Shown here: in pieces, positions 30,587 through 40,904 of the stretch
Position numbering within the stretch: position 1 is the stretch's first letter
Layout: each line of letters starts with the position of its first letter
Assembly: GCA_030268105.1 (NCBI GenBank)
Contig: BSDZ01000008.1
Span: 5,580,001 to 5,644,000 of the forward strand
Direction of reading: 5' to 3'
Source of the DNA: Volvox africanus
Taxonomy: Eukaryota > Chlorophyta > Chlorophyceae > Chlamydomonadales > Volvocaceae
Length of the DNA: 64,000 nt
Position numbers and translations under genes: made by a program
The notes under the pieces: model-generated
The model's input: only the letters and a program-made list of their open reading frames with translations
What the model was told of the DNA's origin: nothing
The model's database searches: none

Positions 30587-31465
30587 ATGACGCCCGAACA
30601 ATACTTCTCTCAGCATTCTGGACTAATGAGCGGCGGTAACACGCCTCTCGGAGCAGTGCATCCGGGCTCGATGCCCAGGCAGATATCGGCTCAAGGCGCG
30701 CCAGGGGGACCAGACATCGTCGGCATGCTGTCACAAATGCAGCAGGACTTAGCCAGTGTCAATGCCCGACTCAACAGTCAAGGTGCGACGTCTGGCCCTG
30801 AGTTTGACCTGTGCGCATTGCTAGAGGATTATGCATCGCCGCAAGTGCAACGGTCGCCTAGCAGCGCCCGGTACCCGTTTCCCGACTTTCTCCTTCACAA
30901 TTTACCGGGGACCATGTCTGCTGACAACTTGGTATTACACAACTACCGTGGGATCCCGGAATGGCAGCACTTGGAGCAGGCGCAGAGGGGTCATCCGGAT
31001 CGCGCCGGATGAGCATTCTGCTCACTCTACTTAGCGTGGTCGAGTTAGTTCGTTCCGGATTATCCATTATTCGGCGCTTTATAGGCCACTGTAACCTTCG
31101 ACAGGATTGGTTGGTTGCGCTATCATGCGCTTGTGACACCCTGCTTTATGACGTTGCCTGGATGTATAACATCATTTCGGCCCGAATCAATTGCCTGGCG
31201 GAATGGTCTCGTCGCACTCCATCAGCGCTACTTCGCCCAGTTGGAATGTCCGTTACTGGATGACGTTACTCGGGAGTTTGATGCAGAGTACGCGAAGGCT
31301 AGAGCAAAGGTGACCCTTAGGTCTTTAGCTGAGCAGGAGGTTCATCGGAGCAGCAATAGGGGACAGTTCCGTGGGCATGGTGGCCTTGGCCGCCGGGGTC
31401 GTGGATGTGGCGTCGGTGGTCGTGTTGTTCAGCCTGCGCGTGCCGTCGCACTGCTGGTGCCTTGA
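30587..31465 (+). pseudogene. Kangaroo-like ORF1 (Gag-like), frameshifted
   Basis: The first frame starts with MTPEQYFSQHSG and runs to a stop at 31012. It is rich in Gln, Ser, Pro and Gly and contains LDMQ-like coiled segments such as MLSQMQQDLASVNARLNSQG. Another open segment (about 31160-31465) holds DDVTREFDAEYAKARAK and ends in an Arg-Gly-rich stretch (RGHGGLGRRGRGCG) suited to nucleic-acid binding. Between them no single frame is open, so at least two frame changes or stops separate the parts. Position before the RT frame suggests the Gag role. Confidence 0.55.
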
Positions 31466-31497
31466 CCCAGACGGGGTCGGGGCAGGGCCATTAGATC

Positions 31498-31738
31498 ATG
31501 CCCTTGCATTCCGCTACACCCCTGCATGCGCGGGTCACTGCTAGGTTGGCTGCATGGAAAGCTACTGGCACGGATACATGCATGTTACATATGTTGAAGC
31601 ATGGTGTCCCAGTGGAGTTCTTGGGGGACCGTCCGCCACCTGTGTTTGATCTACCCAGTTTCCCGGTCACCATTGAGCAGCGCCGTTGGTGGTTAGAACA
31701 AGAGGAGCCCTGATTGATCGCGCTTGGCGCTATATCCC
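31498..31738 (+). pseudogene. Kangaroo-like reverse transcriptase, N-terminal part
   Basis: The frame holds RLAAWKATGTDTCMLHMLKHG and VFDLPSFPVTIEQRRWWL, typical of the start of the DIRS-group RT frame. A TGA at 31711-31713 (probably from CGA) interrupts it, after which the frame stays open to the insertion point of element A. Across A, with one GGGTG removed, it continues in phase at 40383. Confidence 0.7.
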
Positions 31739-31743
31739 GGGTG

Positions 31744-32567
31744 TGTTGTGCTACGGTTAGTTTCCCGCCGATGCGTAGGTCAATGTGATCCTACAAGGCG
31801 AAGTGCTATTGTGATGAACACATTGCATATGAATGAATCTGCATGATATAAATGTATTCGTGTACATTTATATATGCATTTGGCATGTTGTCATTATCCA
31901 TCGCGACATCGCATCATGGCAAATCCGCCTAGCATGCACGAAAGCCCGAAGCATTGAAGTGCGCATTATGCTCGTGCTACGAAACGATAAGTAATGTTAT
32001 CTGATATAATATTACTTCATTAAAGCACACGTTGAGAGTGCCGCACTCGTCGCGATACATGCCCTGCAACCGGATATCGTTATCCGGACCCTTGCATCAT
32101 GCGAATGCCGGAAAGGCTTATACGTTGTTATGCGTAGACATCGCCTAGACGCAGTAGGGTTGTCACATCTAGGATCGGCCTCCTGATGTGAATCGTACGG
32201 CATTGCGATGCTGCGAGTATAACAGATGCGAGGACGGCTAAGCAAAATAAGACATTCGATACCGGAGAACACTCGTGTGTTCTATATTACTATTGCTATA
32301 CGCTATTCTACTTAGCCCGAGCTAAGCCTGAACTTCGCTAATCACCGCCGCGTGATGATTGCTTGCTTCCGGCGCTGACGGCGATTTCGTCCATTGCATC
32401 GTTCCGATCTGTAAGACTGTAAGTTATATCTCTCTTCGTCTTGAAGTCTTCCGCTGTCTCTGTTTGCTCTCGCTTGCTTTGCTGTACTTGCAAGTGCTCG
32501 CGCATCGGTGTCGAAAGTCTCCAGACGTGCAGATACTTATGAGCAAATGCGAACGAGAGGTACAACA
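31744..32567 (+). repeat. 5' LTR of element A
   Basis: This is an 824-bp direct repeat of 39554-40377, starting TGTTGTGCTACGG and ending GAGGTACAACA. The short inverted ends TGTTGT/ACAACA are typical of LTRs. The primer-binding site follows three bases later. Confidence 0.95.
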
Positions 32568-32570
32568 ATT

Positions 32571-32588
32571 TGGTATCGAGACAGGTTC
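32571..32588 (+). other. Primer-binding site of element A
   Basis: TGGTATCGAGACAGGTTC begins three bases after the 5' LTR. The first seven bases match the complement of an initiator-tRNA-Met 3' end as used by many Ty3/gypsy elements. The match beyond that is partial. The same sequence occupies the same place in element B (52058-52041, minus). Confidence 0.6.
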
Positions 32589-32634
32589 GTTGCCTAACTG
32601 TCTCTCTTTGTCTAATCGGAAGTAGGTTCTTTCT

Positions 32635-33068
32635 ATGGCGAGTTCCAGCGACGAACCACAAGGACCGCTAGATACTTTTGCCGAAGACCTAGGCCACGCC
32701 GTTTTGGACGCCGCCGCTTCCGGTTTGTAATTGTTTAATTGCTTTTACTTAGATTGCTGCACTTGTTGTGTAAGTGTACGCTCTGAGTCGCAGGTAATCT
32801 CAGTGCACCGGCATTGCTTGCCGTGGCGACTGAGACCGGCTTTCGTCCGGACCAGTTGGCGACTCTCATTGCCCAAACTACAGAGATCAGGACTCAGCTG
32901 GGCAAGTACTTGCTGAGTTTACTGAATCTTCTCAAGAGTACTGTCGGTAGGCTCACCGAATCGCTTTGTACTCTTGCCTTTGCGATAGAAGTCGGCTTCT
33001 ATTACGCAAACCTAGGGTATCGTTTCGTGCTCCATGTCCGTGGAACACGACGATACGCCGCACACTAG
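32635..33068 (+). CDS. Small leader ORF of element A, putative 71-bp intron
   Basis: ATG at 32635 opens a frame of 29 codons (MASSSDEPQGPLDTF) ending at a GT donor after 32722. An acceptor CAG precedes 32794, and the frame continues in phase to a stop at 33068, overlapping the gag ATG at 33034. The product would be about 120 residues with an Ala/Leu-rich helical middle (QLATLIAQTTEIRTQLGKY). The same exon borders and frame exist in element B, so this is a family feature. No homologous family was recognised. Confidence 0.45.
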
Positions 33069-34275
33069 CCTAGCTAGCCAACCTGATTTTGTTGTGGCTG
33101 CTAGAGCACCGGATAGAGGTCTTGAGACTGTTGGCACGCTAGCCACTCAAGAGCCCCTTTTCCTTCAGACCCCTGCTCACTTAATTGTGCCACATTCAGC
33201 AGTGAACACGAATATGGACAACACTGCTGGAACAAGGGTTCTGCCATTACCTCAAGCTCGAGGGCATGATGACATCCCTGAGGTGATGAGATTGTCGATT
33301 CCCGTTCCTAGGCTCAATATTTCGCTGACCGACAAGACACCAGGGCATAGCATAGCCGATGCAACTCGTGCGTACGTGCGTGACGCTAAAAAGTATCTCC
33401 AGGCTGTTCATGGTGGCGATAATGACGGTATCAGGTGTCTCTTCGTTGGTAACACCCTCGAGGGCTCAGCGAAGGACTGGTATCGCAATTGGACCAACGC
33501 CCGGGGCAACTATACTTTTGACGAGTTGGTCGCTGCTTTGCTCGCACGATTCGCTACTGAGGTTCAAGCACGCGATGTGGAAGCTCGTAAGGTTTTGGCA
33601 GCCGGTAGCTACCACATGCGTCGGGATGAAAATGTACCTGCGTACCAGTCACGCTTCGAAGCACTTGTGACTCCCATTGCTGACCTCACTGAATCCGAGC
33701 GTGTCTTTTGGTTTAGGCGAGGCCTGACGAAACTTTTGGCTAAATGGTGCGCTACTGACTTGGTTGGAGCGCAGATCAAGTCGTATGATGCTTTGGTCGC
33801 TTTTGCTAAGGGCACGGAGATACGACTCCTTGCCGGTGAGGAAGAAGTCAAGTCTGCCCCTCGTGCAAATGCCGTGCAAGTGCAGGATCCGCTTGGGGAA
33901 GCCGTAGCTCTTGACCAGGATTTTGGAGCGACCCGCCCCACGCCTACTGCCGCGACGCGACACAGCAACCGGCAACGCCAGGCGCGCGGGGGCGCTAGCT
34001 CGGGTGTCCGTGGGTCAGGAGGAGCAGGTCCGAGCTCGGACCCGGCTAAAAACAGGAAGCGTGGTGGTGCGCCGTCGACGGCAGCCGCACAGCATTCCGA
34101 GGGGTCGCCCAATGCGAAGCGGACTCGCACGGACGACACGTATATGCCAAAATGGAATTGCAATCGTTCCGAATTCGAGCGTCGGAAATTGGCCAACGTT
34201 TGTCTACGGTGTGCGGAGAGCCATTCCACTAAGGATTGCCCGCTAATGCCGCCGTTTGTACCTCAGCCGAAATAG
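33034..34275 (+). CDS. Gag of element A
   Basis: The 413-residue product has the retrotransposon Gag core (AKDWYRNWTNARGNYTFDEL, about residues 145-170). A basic low-complexity region follows (about 305-360), and near the C-terminus there is a CCHC zinc knuckle, CLRCAESHSTKDC. It would form the capsid and bind RNA. It ends at a UAG (34273-34275), after which the same frame stays open into the protease region. Confidence 0.9.
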   Translation: MSVEHDDTPHTSLASQPDFVVAARAPDRGLETVGTLATQEPLFLQTPAHLIVPHSAVNTNMDNTAGTRVLPLPQARGHDDIPEVMRLSIPVPRLNISLTDKTPGHSIADATRAYVRDAKKYLQAVHGGDNDGIRCLFVGNTLEGSAKDWYRNWTNARGNYTFDELVAALLARFATEVQARDVEARKVLAAGSYHMRRDENVPAYQSRFEALVTPIADLTESERVFWFRRGLTKLLAKWCATDLVGAQIKSYDALVAFAKGTEIRLLAGEEEVKSAPRANAVQVQDPLGEAVALDQDFGATRPTPTAATRHSNRQRQARGGASSGVRGSGGAGPSSDPAKNRKRGGAPSTAAAQHSEGSPNAKRTRTDDTYMPKWNCNRSEFERRKLANVCLRCAESHSTKDCPLMPPFVPQPK

Positions 34276-36141
34276 GGGCTTGCCCGGGTTCCTGCGGAGG
34301 GGGCACCACCTGGGATTTCTGAACTAACGCGTGGTCGGTGGTCATCCTTACGGCCAGCCGTTAAGGCATTGTTGCCTTGTGTACTTGGACACATCAAGCG
34401 AGTCATTGCGCGACGCATCATGCTTGACGGACGCACGGGACTTCTCTGCTTCGACCCGTTGTGTAATTTGTTTACACCTCGCCGTCCCCTGTCGTCTATC
34501 GATCTGTCCAACCACGTGGTTTTGTTCATCCCCTCGTCTCTGCGTGAGATGTCGGAACAGTTGGCCATATACAGGAGGTGTAGGCGTCAATATCCAGGCA
34601 CTGCCGCATGTGTTTTACTCCCCGCTTTCTGTCAGCGCAAGGCAGAGGCATCGTTAAGGGGTATGCGGCATGTTGTGCTACGGTTCATTTCCCGCCGACG
34701 CGTAGGTCGACGCGATCCTACGAGGCGAAGTGCTTTTGTGATGAACGCATTACACATGAATGAATCTGCATGATATAGATGTATTCGCATACATTTATAT
34801 ATGCATCTGGCATGTTGTCATTATCCATCGCGACATCGTATCATGGCAAATCCGCCTAGCATGCATGAATGACCGAATCATTGAAGTGTGCATTATGTTC
34901 GTGCTACGAAACGATAAGTAATATTATCTGATATAATATTACTTCATTTAAGCACACGTTGAGAGCGCCGCACTCGTCGCGATACATGCCCTGCAACCGG
35001 ATATCGTTATCCGGACCCTTGCATCATGCGAATGCCGGAAAGGCTTATACGTTGTTATGCGTAGACATCGCCTAGACGCAGTAGGGTTGTCACATCTAGG
35101 ATCGGCCTCCTAATGTGAATCGTACGGCATTGCGATGCTGCGAGTATAACAGATGCGAGGACGGCTAAGCTAGACGAGGCATTCGATATCGGAGAACACT
35201 TGTGTGTTCCACATTACTATTACTATACGATATTCTACTTAGCCCGAGCTAAAAGCCTGAACTTCGCTAATCACCGCCGCGTGATGATTGCTTGCTTCCG
35301 GCGCTGACGGCGATTTCGTCCATTGCATCATTCCGATCTGTAAGACCGTAAGTTATATCTCTCTTCGTCTTGAAGTCTTCCGCTGTCTCTGTTTGCTCTC
35401 GCTTGCCTTGCTGTACTTGCAAGTGCTCGCGCATCGGTGTCGATAGTCTCCAGACGTGCAGATACTCATGAGCAAACGCGAACGAGAGGTACAACACGGC
35501 ATGTCCACCGGTTCGAGCCGAGCACCGTTTTGTTTAATGGTGTGGATCGGGAGGGTACGCTGGCTCCGTGGCCAAGCACATCCTACTCGGTTGACGTTTG
35601 GTACGAAGCTCCTGACGGGGGTGCCGTAGGTTACGGACCCGCCCTAAGTGCACTGACGTTGTCTGCTGGGCAGTCGCTCGTAGATAACCGTGTCCCTGTG
35701 GTTCAGATCGGTTTGAATGGCCGTACTCTGAAGGCACTTGTTGACACCGGTGCCAGCGACGACTTCATCTCTGTCGCAGAGGTGAATGTGCTGGGGTTGT
35801 CCCCAGAGTCGTCTGATTGTCCACAGGTTACCCTTGCTGACGGGGGTAAGCATCCCATCGTGGGCAGGATTACCCTTAGCCTATCGATAGGCCCTTTGCG
35901 TGTTGTGACCCGGCCGTACGTGCTGCAGGGCTTAGCAGAGACTGCACCGTACATAATGGGGTCGTTGACATTACGGCAGTACCGCGCGCGCATCGACATG
36001 GAGACCGCAACCCTGCATATGTACGTGGGTACTCTGTCGATTAAGGTACCTTTCCTGTCGTTCGAACATGTCACACCAAAGGAGGGCGAAACTGAGGCGG
36101 TGCCTATGGTTAATTTCGCTGTGACCGCAATGGCCGCGTGA
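34276..36141 (+). pseudogene. Protease region of element A, split by a solo LTR
   Basis: The frame continues from the gag stop, runs to 34670, is interrupted by the solo LTR plus duplicated CGGCA, and resumes at 35502. The aspartic protease motif [13 protein letters not shown] is at about 35730-35770. The frame ends at a TGA (36139-36141) and pol follows in the same frame. In sister element B the equivalent frame is uninterrupted. Confidence 0.85.
34671..35496 (+). repeat. Solo LTR inside element A
   Basis: The 826-bp sequence matches the LTRs of A and B end to end and is flanked by CGGCA (34666-34670 and 35497-35501). No internal region accompanies it, so a full element inserted here and was reduced by LTR-LTR recombination. 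It differs from the flanking LTRs more than these differ from each other. Confidence 0.93.
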
Positions 36142-39100
36142 ATCGAACCAGAGCTAGTCGGGCGTAAGGAGGCCGTCCGTTTGTTACGGAAGGGTGCCCA
36201 CGGACTGCTTTTAAGGCCGCGGGTGAGCTGTTGTGTCACCACCGCGCAGATTTCTGCGGATCCTGAGGTTGAGGCCCTACTGTCGCAGTATGAGGACGTC
36301 TTTAAAGATATCCCTGGCCTACCACCTATGCGTCCTGTTGATCACACAATCCCTCTCATGCCTGGAGCGCAGCCTACGGCCCGGCCAATGTACAGGTTGA
36401 GTCCATTGGAGCTGGACGAGGTGAAGCGCCAGGTGACGGATTTGCTCGCGAAGGGTATGATACGCCCCAGCACATCCCCGTATTCTGCACCGATTTTGTT
36501 TGTCGGTAAGAAGGATGGGACCTTGCGCATGTGCATTGATTACCGGGGGTTAAATGCGAATATGGTGAAAAATCGCTACCCTTTGCCACGCGTTGACGAC
36601 CTGTTGGATAAGCTGAAGGGCTCGGCTTATTTTTCCTCAATTGACTTACAACAGGGCTACAATCAGATTCGCATCGCTGCCTCTGATATCCCGAAAACCG
36701 CTTTTCGGACGCCCTTTGGTCACTTTGAGTATACGGTCCTATCGTTTGGTTTGACTAATGCCCCTGCGACGTTTCAGGCGGTTATGGACCGAATGTTTAG
36801 GCCGTTTATCGACAGGTTCATTGTTTGCTACCTGGATGACATCTTGGTATATTCTAAGACGCGCGAGGAGCACTTGGAGCATCTTCGGCTCGTGCTCGAC
36901 GTTATGAGGCGGGAGCAATTGTTTGCTAAACGCGCCAAATGCTTTTGGGCGCAGCCTCAGGTGGAATATTTGGGCCACATTGTGTCGGCCACCAGTGTGA
37001 AGATGGACCCGCGGAAGGTCGCCGTGGTTCGCGATTGGCCCGCGCCTCAGAACCTCACGGAGCTGCGTAAGTTACTTGGCTTGACCAAATATTTCCGAAA
37101 GTTCATTGAAAAATATTCCATCATTGCGGCCCCGCTTACTAACTTAACTCGCAAAGGCGTTTTCGTTTCACTCGAGTCGTGGACGTCGCAATGCCAGCGG
37201 GCATTCGAAGAGCTCAAACGAATCGTTGCCGAAGATGTCACCCTTGCATTCCCTGATTACTCGTTGCCATTTCGTGTTGAGGTAGTGTCTGATGCCTCAA
37301 TATTTGGAAGCGGCGCTGTATTGTTACAGGAAGGGCGACCGATCGCCTTCACGAGTAAGAAGTTTTCTGGTGTGGAGATTCGCTACACCACCGGGGAACA
37401 GGAGCTTCTGGCCGTGCTGCATGCTTTAAAGGAATGGTGCTGTTACCTCGAGGGACGCCCGTTTACTTTAAAGACTGACCATAAGCCCCTAACGTTTTTG
37501 CAAAGCGTTCCGACGTTGAACCGCCGTCAGGCTAGGTGGATGGAATACCTAGCTAGGTTCGACTGCACCTGGGAGTATATTTCTGGTAAATTGAATGTTG
37601 CCGATGCTCTCAGTCGACATCCGTTGCTACACGCTGCAATTTTGGCAGCGCCCGTCGTGTGGCCGCGTAGCGAGGAGGTACCGATCGCGACGGACCTCGC
37701 GGAGCGGTTGAAGGTTGCCTACAACGCAGACGCCTGGTTCGCGGACCCGGCTAATGTAGAAAACTTTCGCAAGCAGAATGGCCTTTGGCTACGGACGGAG
37801 GGTGCAGCTACACAAATCGTCGTTCCGAACGATGACGCGCTTCGCTACGACATCCTTGCACGGTTCCACGAGGACCCGTTAGCAGGACACCCTGGTAGCA
37901 AGCGATTGATCGACTTGGTGCAACGTTCCTTTTGGTGGCCTCGTTTGGCTAAGGATGCGGCGAACTTCGTCCAGACATGCAGTCTGTGCCAGCGCAATAA
38001 GGCTTTGTCCGGTAAGGGCCATGGGTTGTTGCAACCGTTGCCTGTCCCGGATGCACCTTGGGAAAGTGTTTCCATGGACTTCGTAGTCGCGCTGCCCAAA
38101 ACTGAGGGGGGATACGATGCGGTGTTCGTAATGGTCGATCGTCTGACTAAGATGGTTCACCTAGCACCATGCACATCCTCCTGCACGGCTGAGCAAACTG
38201 CACGTTTGTTTTTCGATAATGTGGTTCGGTTACACGGGATTCCCAAAAATGTGATCTCGGACCGCGGTGGACAGTTCACGTCTAAGTTTTGGGAAGCGCT
38301 CTGCAAACTAGTTGGCATGCGTGTCAACCTGAGCACAGCGTACCACCCGCAGACTGATGGTCAAACCGAACGCACAAACCGCACGTTGGGTGATATGTTG
38401 CGCAATTATGCTGGTCGCACACCTCTCGTATGGGATACGTATTTGACTGCGGCAGAATTCACGCTTAACAACGCTGTTAACCGCTCTACAGGCAAAAGTC
38501 CGTTCTTTCTTAACTACGGATTTCATCCCGCGCTACCCGTGTGGCGTGAGTTGGAAGTGAACGTGCCTGCTGCTAAACTTTTTGCCAAGTCTTTTATGTC
38601 CCGAATCACAGACGCGAAGTCATGTTTGGACGCGGCGCAGCAACAAACAACGGAATATTACAACAAATCCAAGCAGGATGTGACGTTTTCGGAAGGGCAA
38701 CTCGTGTTGCTAAGCACCAAGAACTTGCGTTCCTTGGCCGACGGATCCCGAAAACTCTTACCCCGCTGGATTGGTCCGTATCCTGTCATGCGCATGGTTG
38801 GGAATGTGGCTGTGGAGCTTGCATTTCCCGCTGATATGACCATTCACCCCACGTTTCACGTATCGCTTGTTCGTCCGTATCGTGGTACGGAACCCGTCCC
38901 TGAGCCTGCTAACACCCCCGCAGCGATCGAACCAGTTCCCGAGACCTGGATCGCTGGTAAACAGAAGTTTTACGATGTGGAGCGGGTGTTAGATTATCGC
39001 GCGCGTCGTGTGGGCCGACACCGACGTAAGCGGACAGTACACGAGTACTTGGTTAAGTGGACAGGGTATACCGACGAGCACAACTCATGGGAACCGGCAC

Positions 39101-39165
39101 GCAACTTCTCACAGGACATGAAGCCCCTGCTCAAAGAAGCCCGCAAACATTGCCCGCTGATATGA
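36142..39165 (+). CDS. Pol of element A: RT, RNase H, integrase, chromodomain
   Basis: The open frame follows the protease TGA without a frame change; the longest listed start is at 36181, giving 994 residues. Reverse transcriptase shows [25 protein letters not shown] and the catalytic YLDDILVYS. RNase H shows [18 protein letters not shown] and [14 protein letters not shown]. The integrase has an HHCC zinc region ([12 protein letters not shown] to CSLCQRN), catalytic Asp in [11 protein letters not shown], Asp in ISDRGGQFTS and Glu in [14 protein letters not shown] chromodomain (VHEYLVKWTGYTDEHNSWEP) closes the protein. All catalytic residues look intact. The stop lies just after the chromodomain, where a tandem duplication begins. 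Confidence 0.93.
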   Translation: MEPELVGRKEAVRLLRKGAHGLLLRPRVSCCVTTAQISADPEVEALLSQYEDVFKDIPGLPPMRPVDHTIPLMPGAQPTARPMYRLSPLELDEVKRQVTDLLAKGMIRPSTSPYSAPILFVGKKDGTLRMCIDYRGLNANMVKNRYPLPRVDDLLDKLKGSAYFSSIDLQQGYNQIRIAASDIPKTAFRTPFGHFEYTVLSFGLTNAPATFQAVMDRMFRPFIDRFIVCYLDDILVYSKTREEHLEHLRLVLDVMRREQLFAKRAKCFWAQPQVEYLGHIVSATSVKMDPRKVAVVRDWPAPQNLTELRKLLGLTKYFRKFIEKYSIIAAPLTNLTRKGVFVSLESWTSQCQRAFEELKRIVAEDVTLAFPDYSLPFRVEVVSDASIFGSGAVLLQEGRPIAFTSKKFSGVEIRYTTGEQELLAVLHALKEWCCYLEGRPFTLKTDHKPLTFLQSVPTLNRRQARWMEYLARFDCTWEYISGKLNVADALSRHPLLHAAILAAPVVWPRSEEVPIATDLAERLKVAYNADAWFADPANVENFRKQNGLWLRTEGAATQIVVPNDDALRYDILARFHEDPLAGHPGSKRLIDLVQRSFWWPRLAKDAANFVQTCSLCQRNKALSGKGHGLLQPLPVPDAPWESVSMDFVVALPKTEGGYDAVFVMVDRLTKMVHLAPCTSSCTAEQTARLFFDNVVRLHGIPKNVISDRGGQFTSKFWEALCKLVGMRVNLSTAYHPQTDGQTERTNRTLGDMLRNYAGRTPLVWDTYLTAAEFTLNNAVNRSTGKSPFFLNYGFHPALPVWRELEVNVPAAKLFAKSFMSRITDAKSCLDAAQQQTTEYYNKSKQDVTFSEGQLVLLSTKNLRSLADGSRKLLPRWIGPYPVMRMVGNVAVELAFPADMTIHPTFHVSLVRPYRGTEPVPEPANTPAAIEPVPETWIAGKQKFYDVERVLDYRARRVGRHRRKRTVHEYLVKWTGYTDEHNSWEPARNFSQDMKPLLKEARKHCPLI

Positions 39166-39478
39166 CCATTCACCCCACGTTTCACGTATCGCTTGTTCGT
39201 CCGTATCGTGGTACGGAACCCGTCCCTGAGCCTGCTAACACCCCCGCAGCGATCGAACCAGTTCCCGAGACCTGGATCGCTGGTAAACAGAAGTTTTACG
39301 ATGTGGAGCGGGTGTTAGATTATCGCGCGCGTCGTGTGGGCCGACACCGACGTAAGCGGACAGTACACGAGTACTTGGTTAAGTGGACAGGGTATACCGA
39401 CGAGCACAACTCATGGGAACCGGCACGCAACTTCTCACAGGACATGAAGCCCCTGCTCAAAGAAGCCCGCAAACGTGC
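38827..39478 (+). repeat. 326-bp tandem duplication of the chromodomain segment
   Basis: The sequence from 38827 is repeated from 39153, an offset of 326 bp, nearly identical. Because 326 is not a multiple of three, the pol frame ends shortly after the first copy. The second copy is in another frame with its own open stretch to 39494. Element B has a single copy. Confidence 0.92.
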
Positions 39479-39536
39479 CACGCAAGCCCAATGACCCCTG
39501 CAGTCGATGCTGTATGATGCAGCGAGGACGCTGCAT

Positions 39537-39550
39537 ACGGGAGGGGGGAT
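39537..39550 (+). other. Polypurine tract of element A
   Basis: CGGGAGGGGGGAT lies immediately before the 3' LTR and would prime plus-strand DNA synthesis. The complementary run occupies the same place in element B (about 46239-46252). Confidence 0.75.
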
Positions 39551-39553
39551 AAT

Positions 39554-40377
39554 TGTTGTGCTACAGTTAGTTCCCCGCCGATGCGTAGGTCGATGTGATC
39601 CTACAAGGCGAAGTGCTATTGTGATGAACACATTGCATATGAATGAATCTGCATGATATAAATGTATTCGTGTACATTTATATATGCATTTGGCATGTTG
39701 TCATTATCCATCGCGACATCGCATCATGGCAAATCCGCCTAGCATGCATGAAAGCCCGAAGCATTGAAGTGCGCATTATGCTCGTGCTACGAAACGATAA
39801 GTAATGTTATCTGATATAATATTACTTCATTAAAGCACACGTTGAGAGCGCCGCACTCGTCGCGATACATGCCCTGCAACCGGATATCGTTATCCGGACC
39901 CTTGCATCATGCGAATGCCGGAAAGGCTTATACGTTGTTATGCGTAGACATCGCCTAGACGCAGTAGGGTTGTCACATCTAGGATCGGCCTCCTGATGTG
40001 AATCGTACGGCATTGCAATGCTGCGAGTATAACAGATGCGAGGACAGCTAAGCAAAATAAGACATTCGATACCGGAGAACACTCGTGTGTTCTATATTAC
40101 TATTGCTATACGCTATTCTACTTAGCCCGAGCTAAGCCTGAACTTCGCTAATCACCGCCGCGTGATGATTGCTTGCTTCCGGCGCTGACGGCGATTTCGT
40201 CCATTGCATCGTTCCGATCTGTAAGACTGTAAGTTATATCTCTCTTCGTCTTGAAGTCTTCCGCTGTCTCTGTTTGCTCTCTCTTGCTTTGCTGTACTTG
40301 CAAGTGCTCGCGCATCGGTGTCGAAAGTCTCCAGACGTGCAGATACTTATGAGCAAACGCGAACGAGAGGTACAACA
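39554..40377 (+). repeat. 3' LTR of element A
   Basis: This is the 824-bp partner of the 5' LTR, with about nine substitutions and no length change. It is followed directly by GGGTG and then Kangaroo-like RT sequence. Confidence 0.95.
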
Positions 40378-40382
40378 GGGTG

Positions 40383-40598
40383 GAGGCCCCTCAGGCAGTC
40401 AAGCATGTGGTGAACACGTTCTGTGTGCCCAAACCGGGTAGTGGGTCGTGGCGGTTGGTTGTCAACCTGAAGCGCATGAATATTGCGCAGAAGGCATACA
40501 AGTGTCATTATGAGTCCCTCCGAACGCTGCGACGGATGGGTATTCAAGGCTCATGGATGGTTAAGGTGGTTCTGGCGGATGCCTTCTACCACATTCCC
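40383..40598 (+). pseudogene. Kangaroo-like reverse transcriptase, middle part
   Basis: The frame VEAPQAVKHVVNTFCVPKPG, then SGSWRLVVNLKRMN and ADAFYHIP, continues the DIRS-type RT broken by element A. It is cut after ADAFYHIP by element C. With one TCCC removed it resumes at 58655 with IREADRRFFVFHFCGVLYQV. Confidence 0.88.
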
Positions 40599-40904
40599 TG
40601 TCATGTGCAGCGAACGGCATCGCTGCGTCCACGACACTGGGGGTGTGGACTCCCCCCCCCGAACGCAGCTAGCAAAACTGGCGAGGGAGGTGATGGCAAT
40701 ATCCATGCGCATGGGGTCTCCTGAGAGCCAGCAATCCATGCTTGTCCTGACTGGCTTGTCCTGCCGTAACCTCGACATGAACACGAAGTGGACGTGCGCT
40801 CCTGACTTGCCCTGGAGATAACCACCGACTGACGGCACACCACTCACTGGGCCGACAACTGACCCTAAAGAGAAGGCTCCTAGTGGAATGAGCCCCGCAG
40901 CAAA

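Larger units (their letters stand above)
31744..40377 (+). mobile_element. Ty3/gypsy chromovirus-like LTR element A, full length
   Basis: The element is 8634 bp, bordered by TGTTGTG and TACAACA, and flanked by the 5-bp duplication GGGTG (31739-31743 and 40378-40382). Its two 824-bp LTRs differ at about nine positions by eye, so insertion is fairly recent. It carries a leader ORF, gag, protease, RT, RNase H, integrase and chromodomain in that order. A solo LTR of the same family (34671-35496) breaks the protease region. It interrupts the Kangaroo-like RT gene. Confidence 0.95.

Noticed and set aside
40599..40660. A conventional long 3' LTR for element C
   Set aside because: I compared both ends of C and found only short inverted termini and a shared 4-bp duplication, with no long direct repeat. 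I therefore did not annotate LTRs for C.
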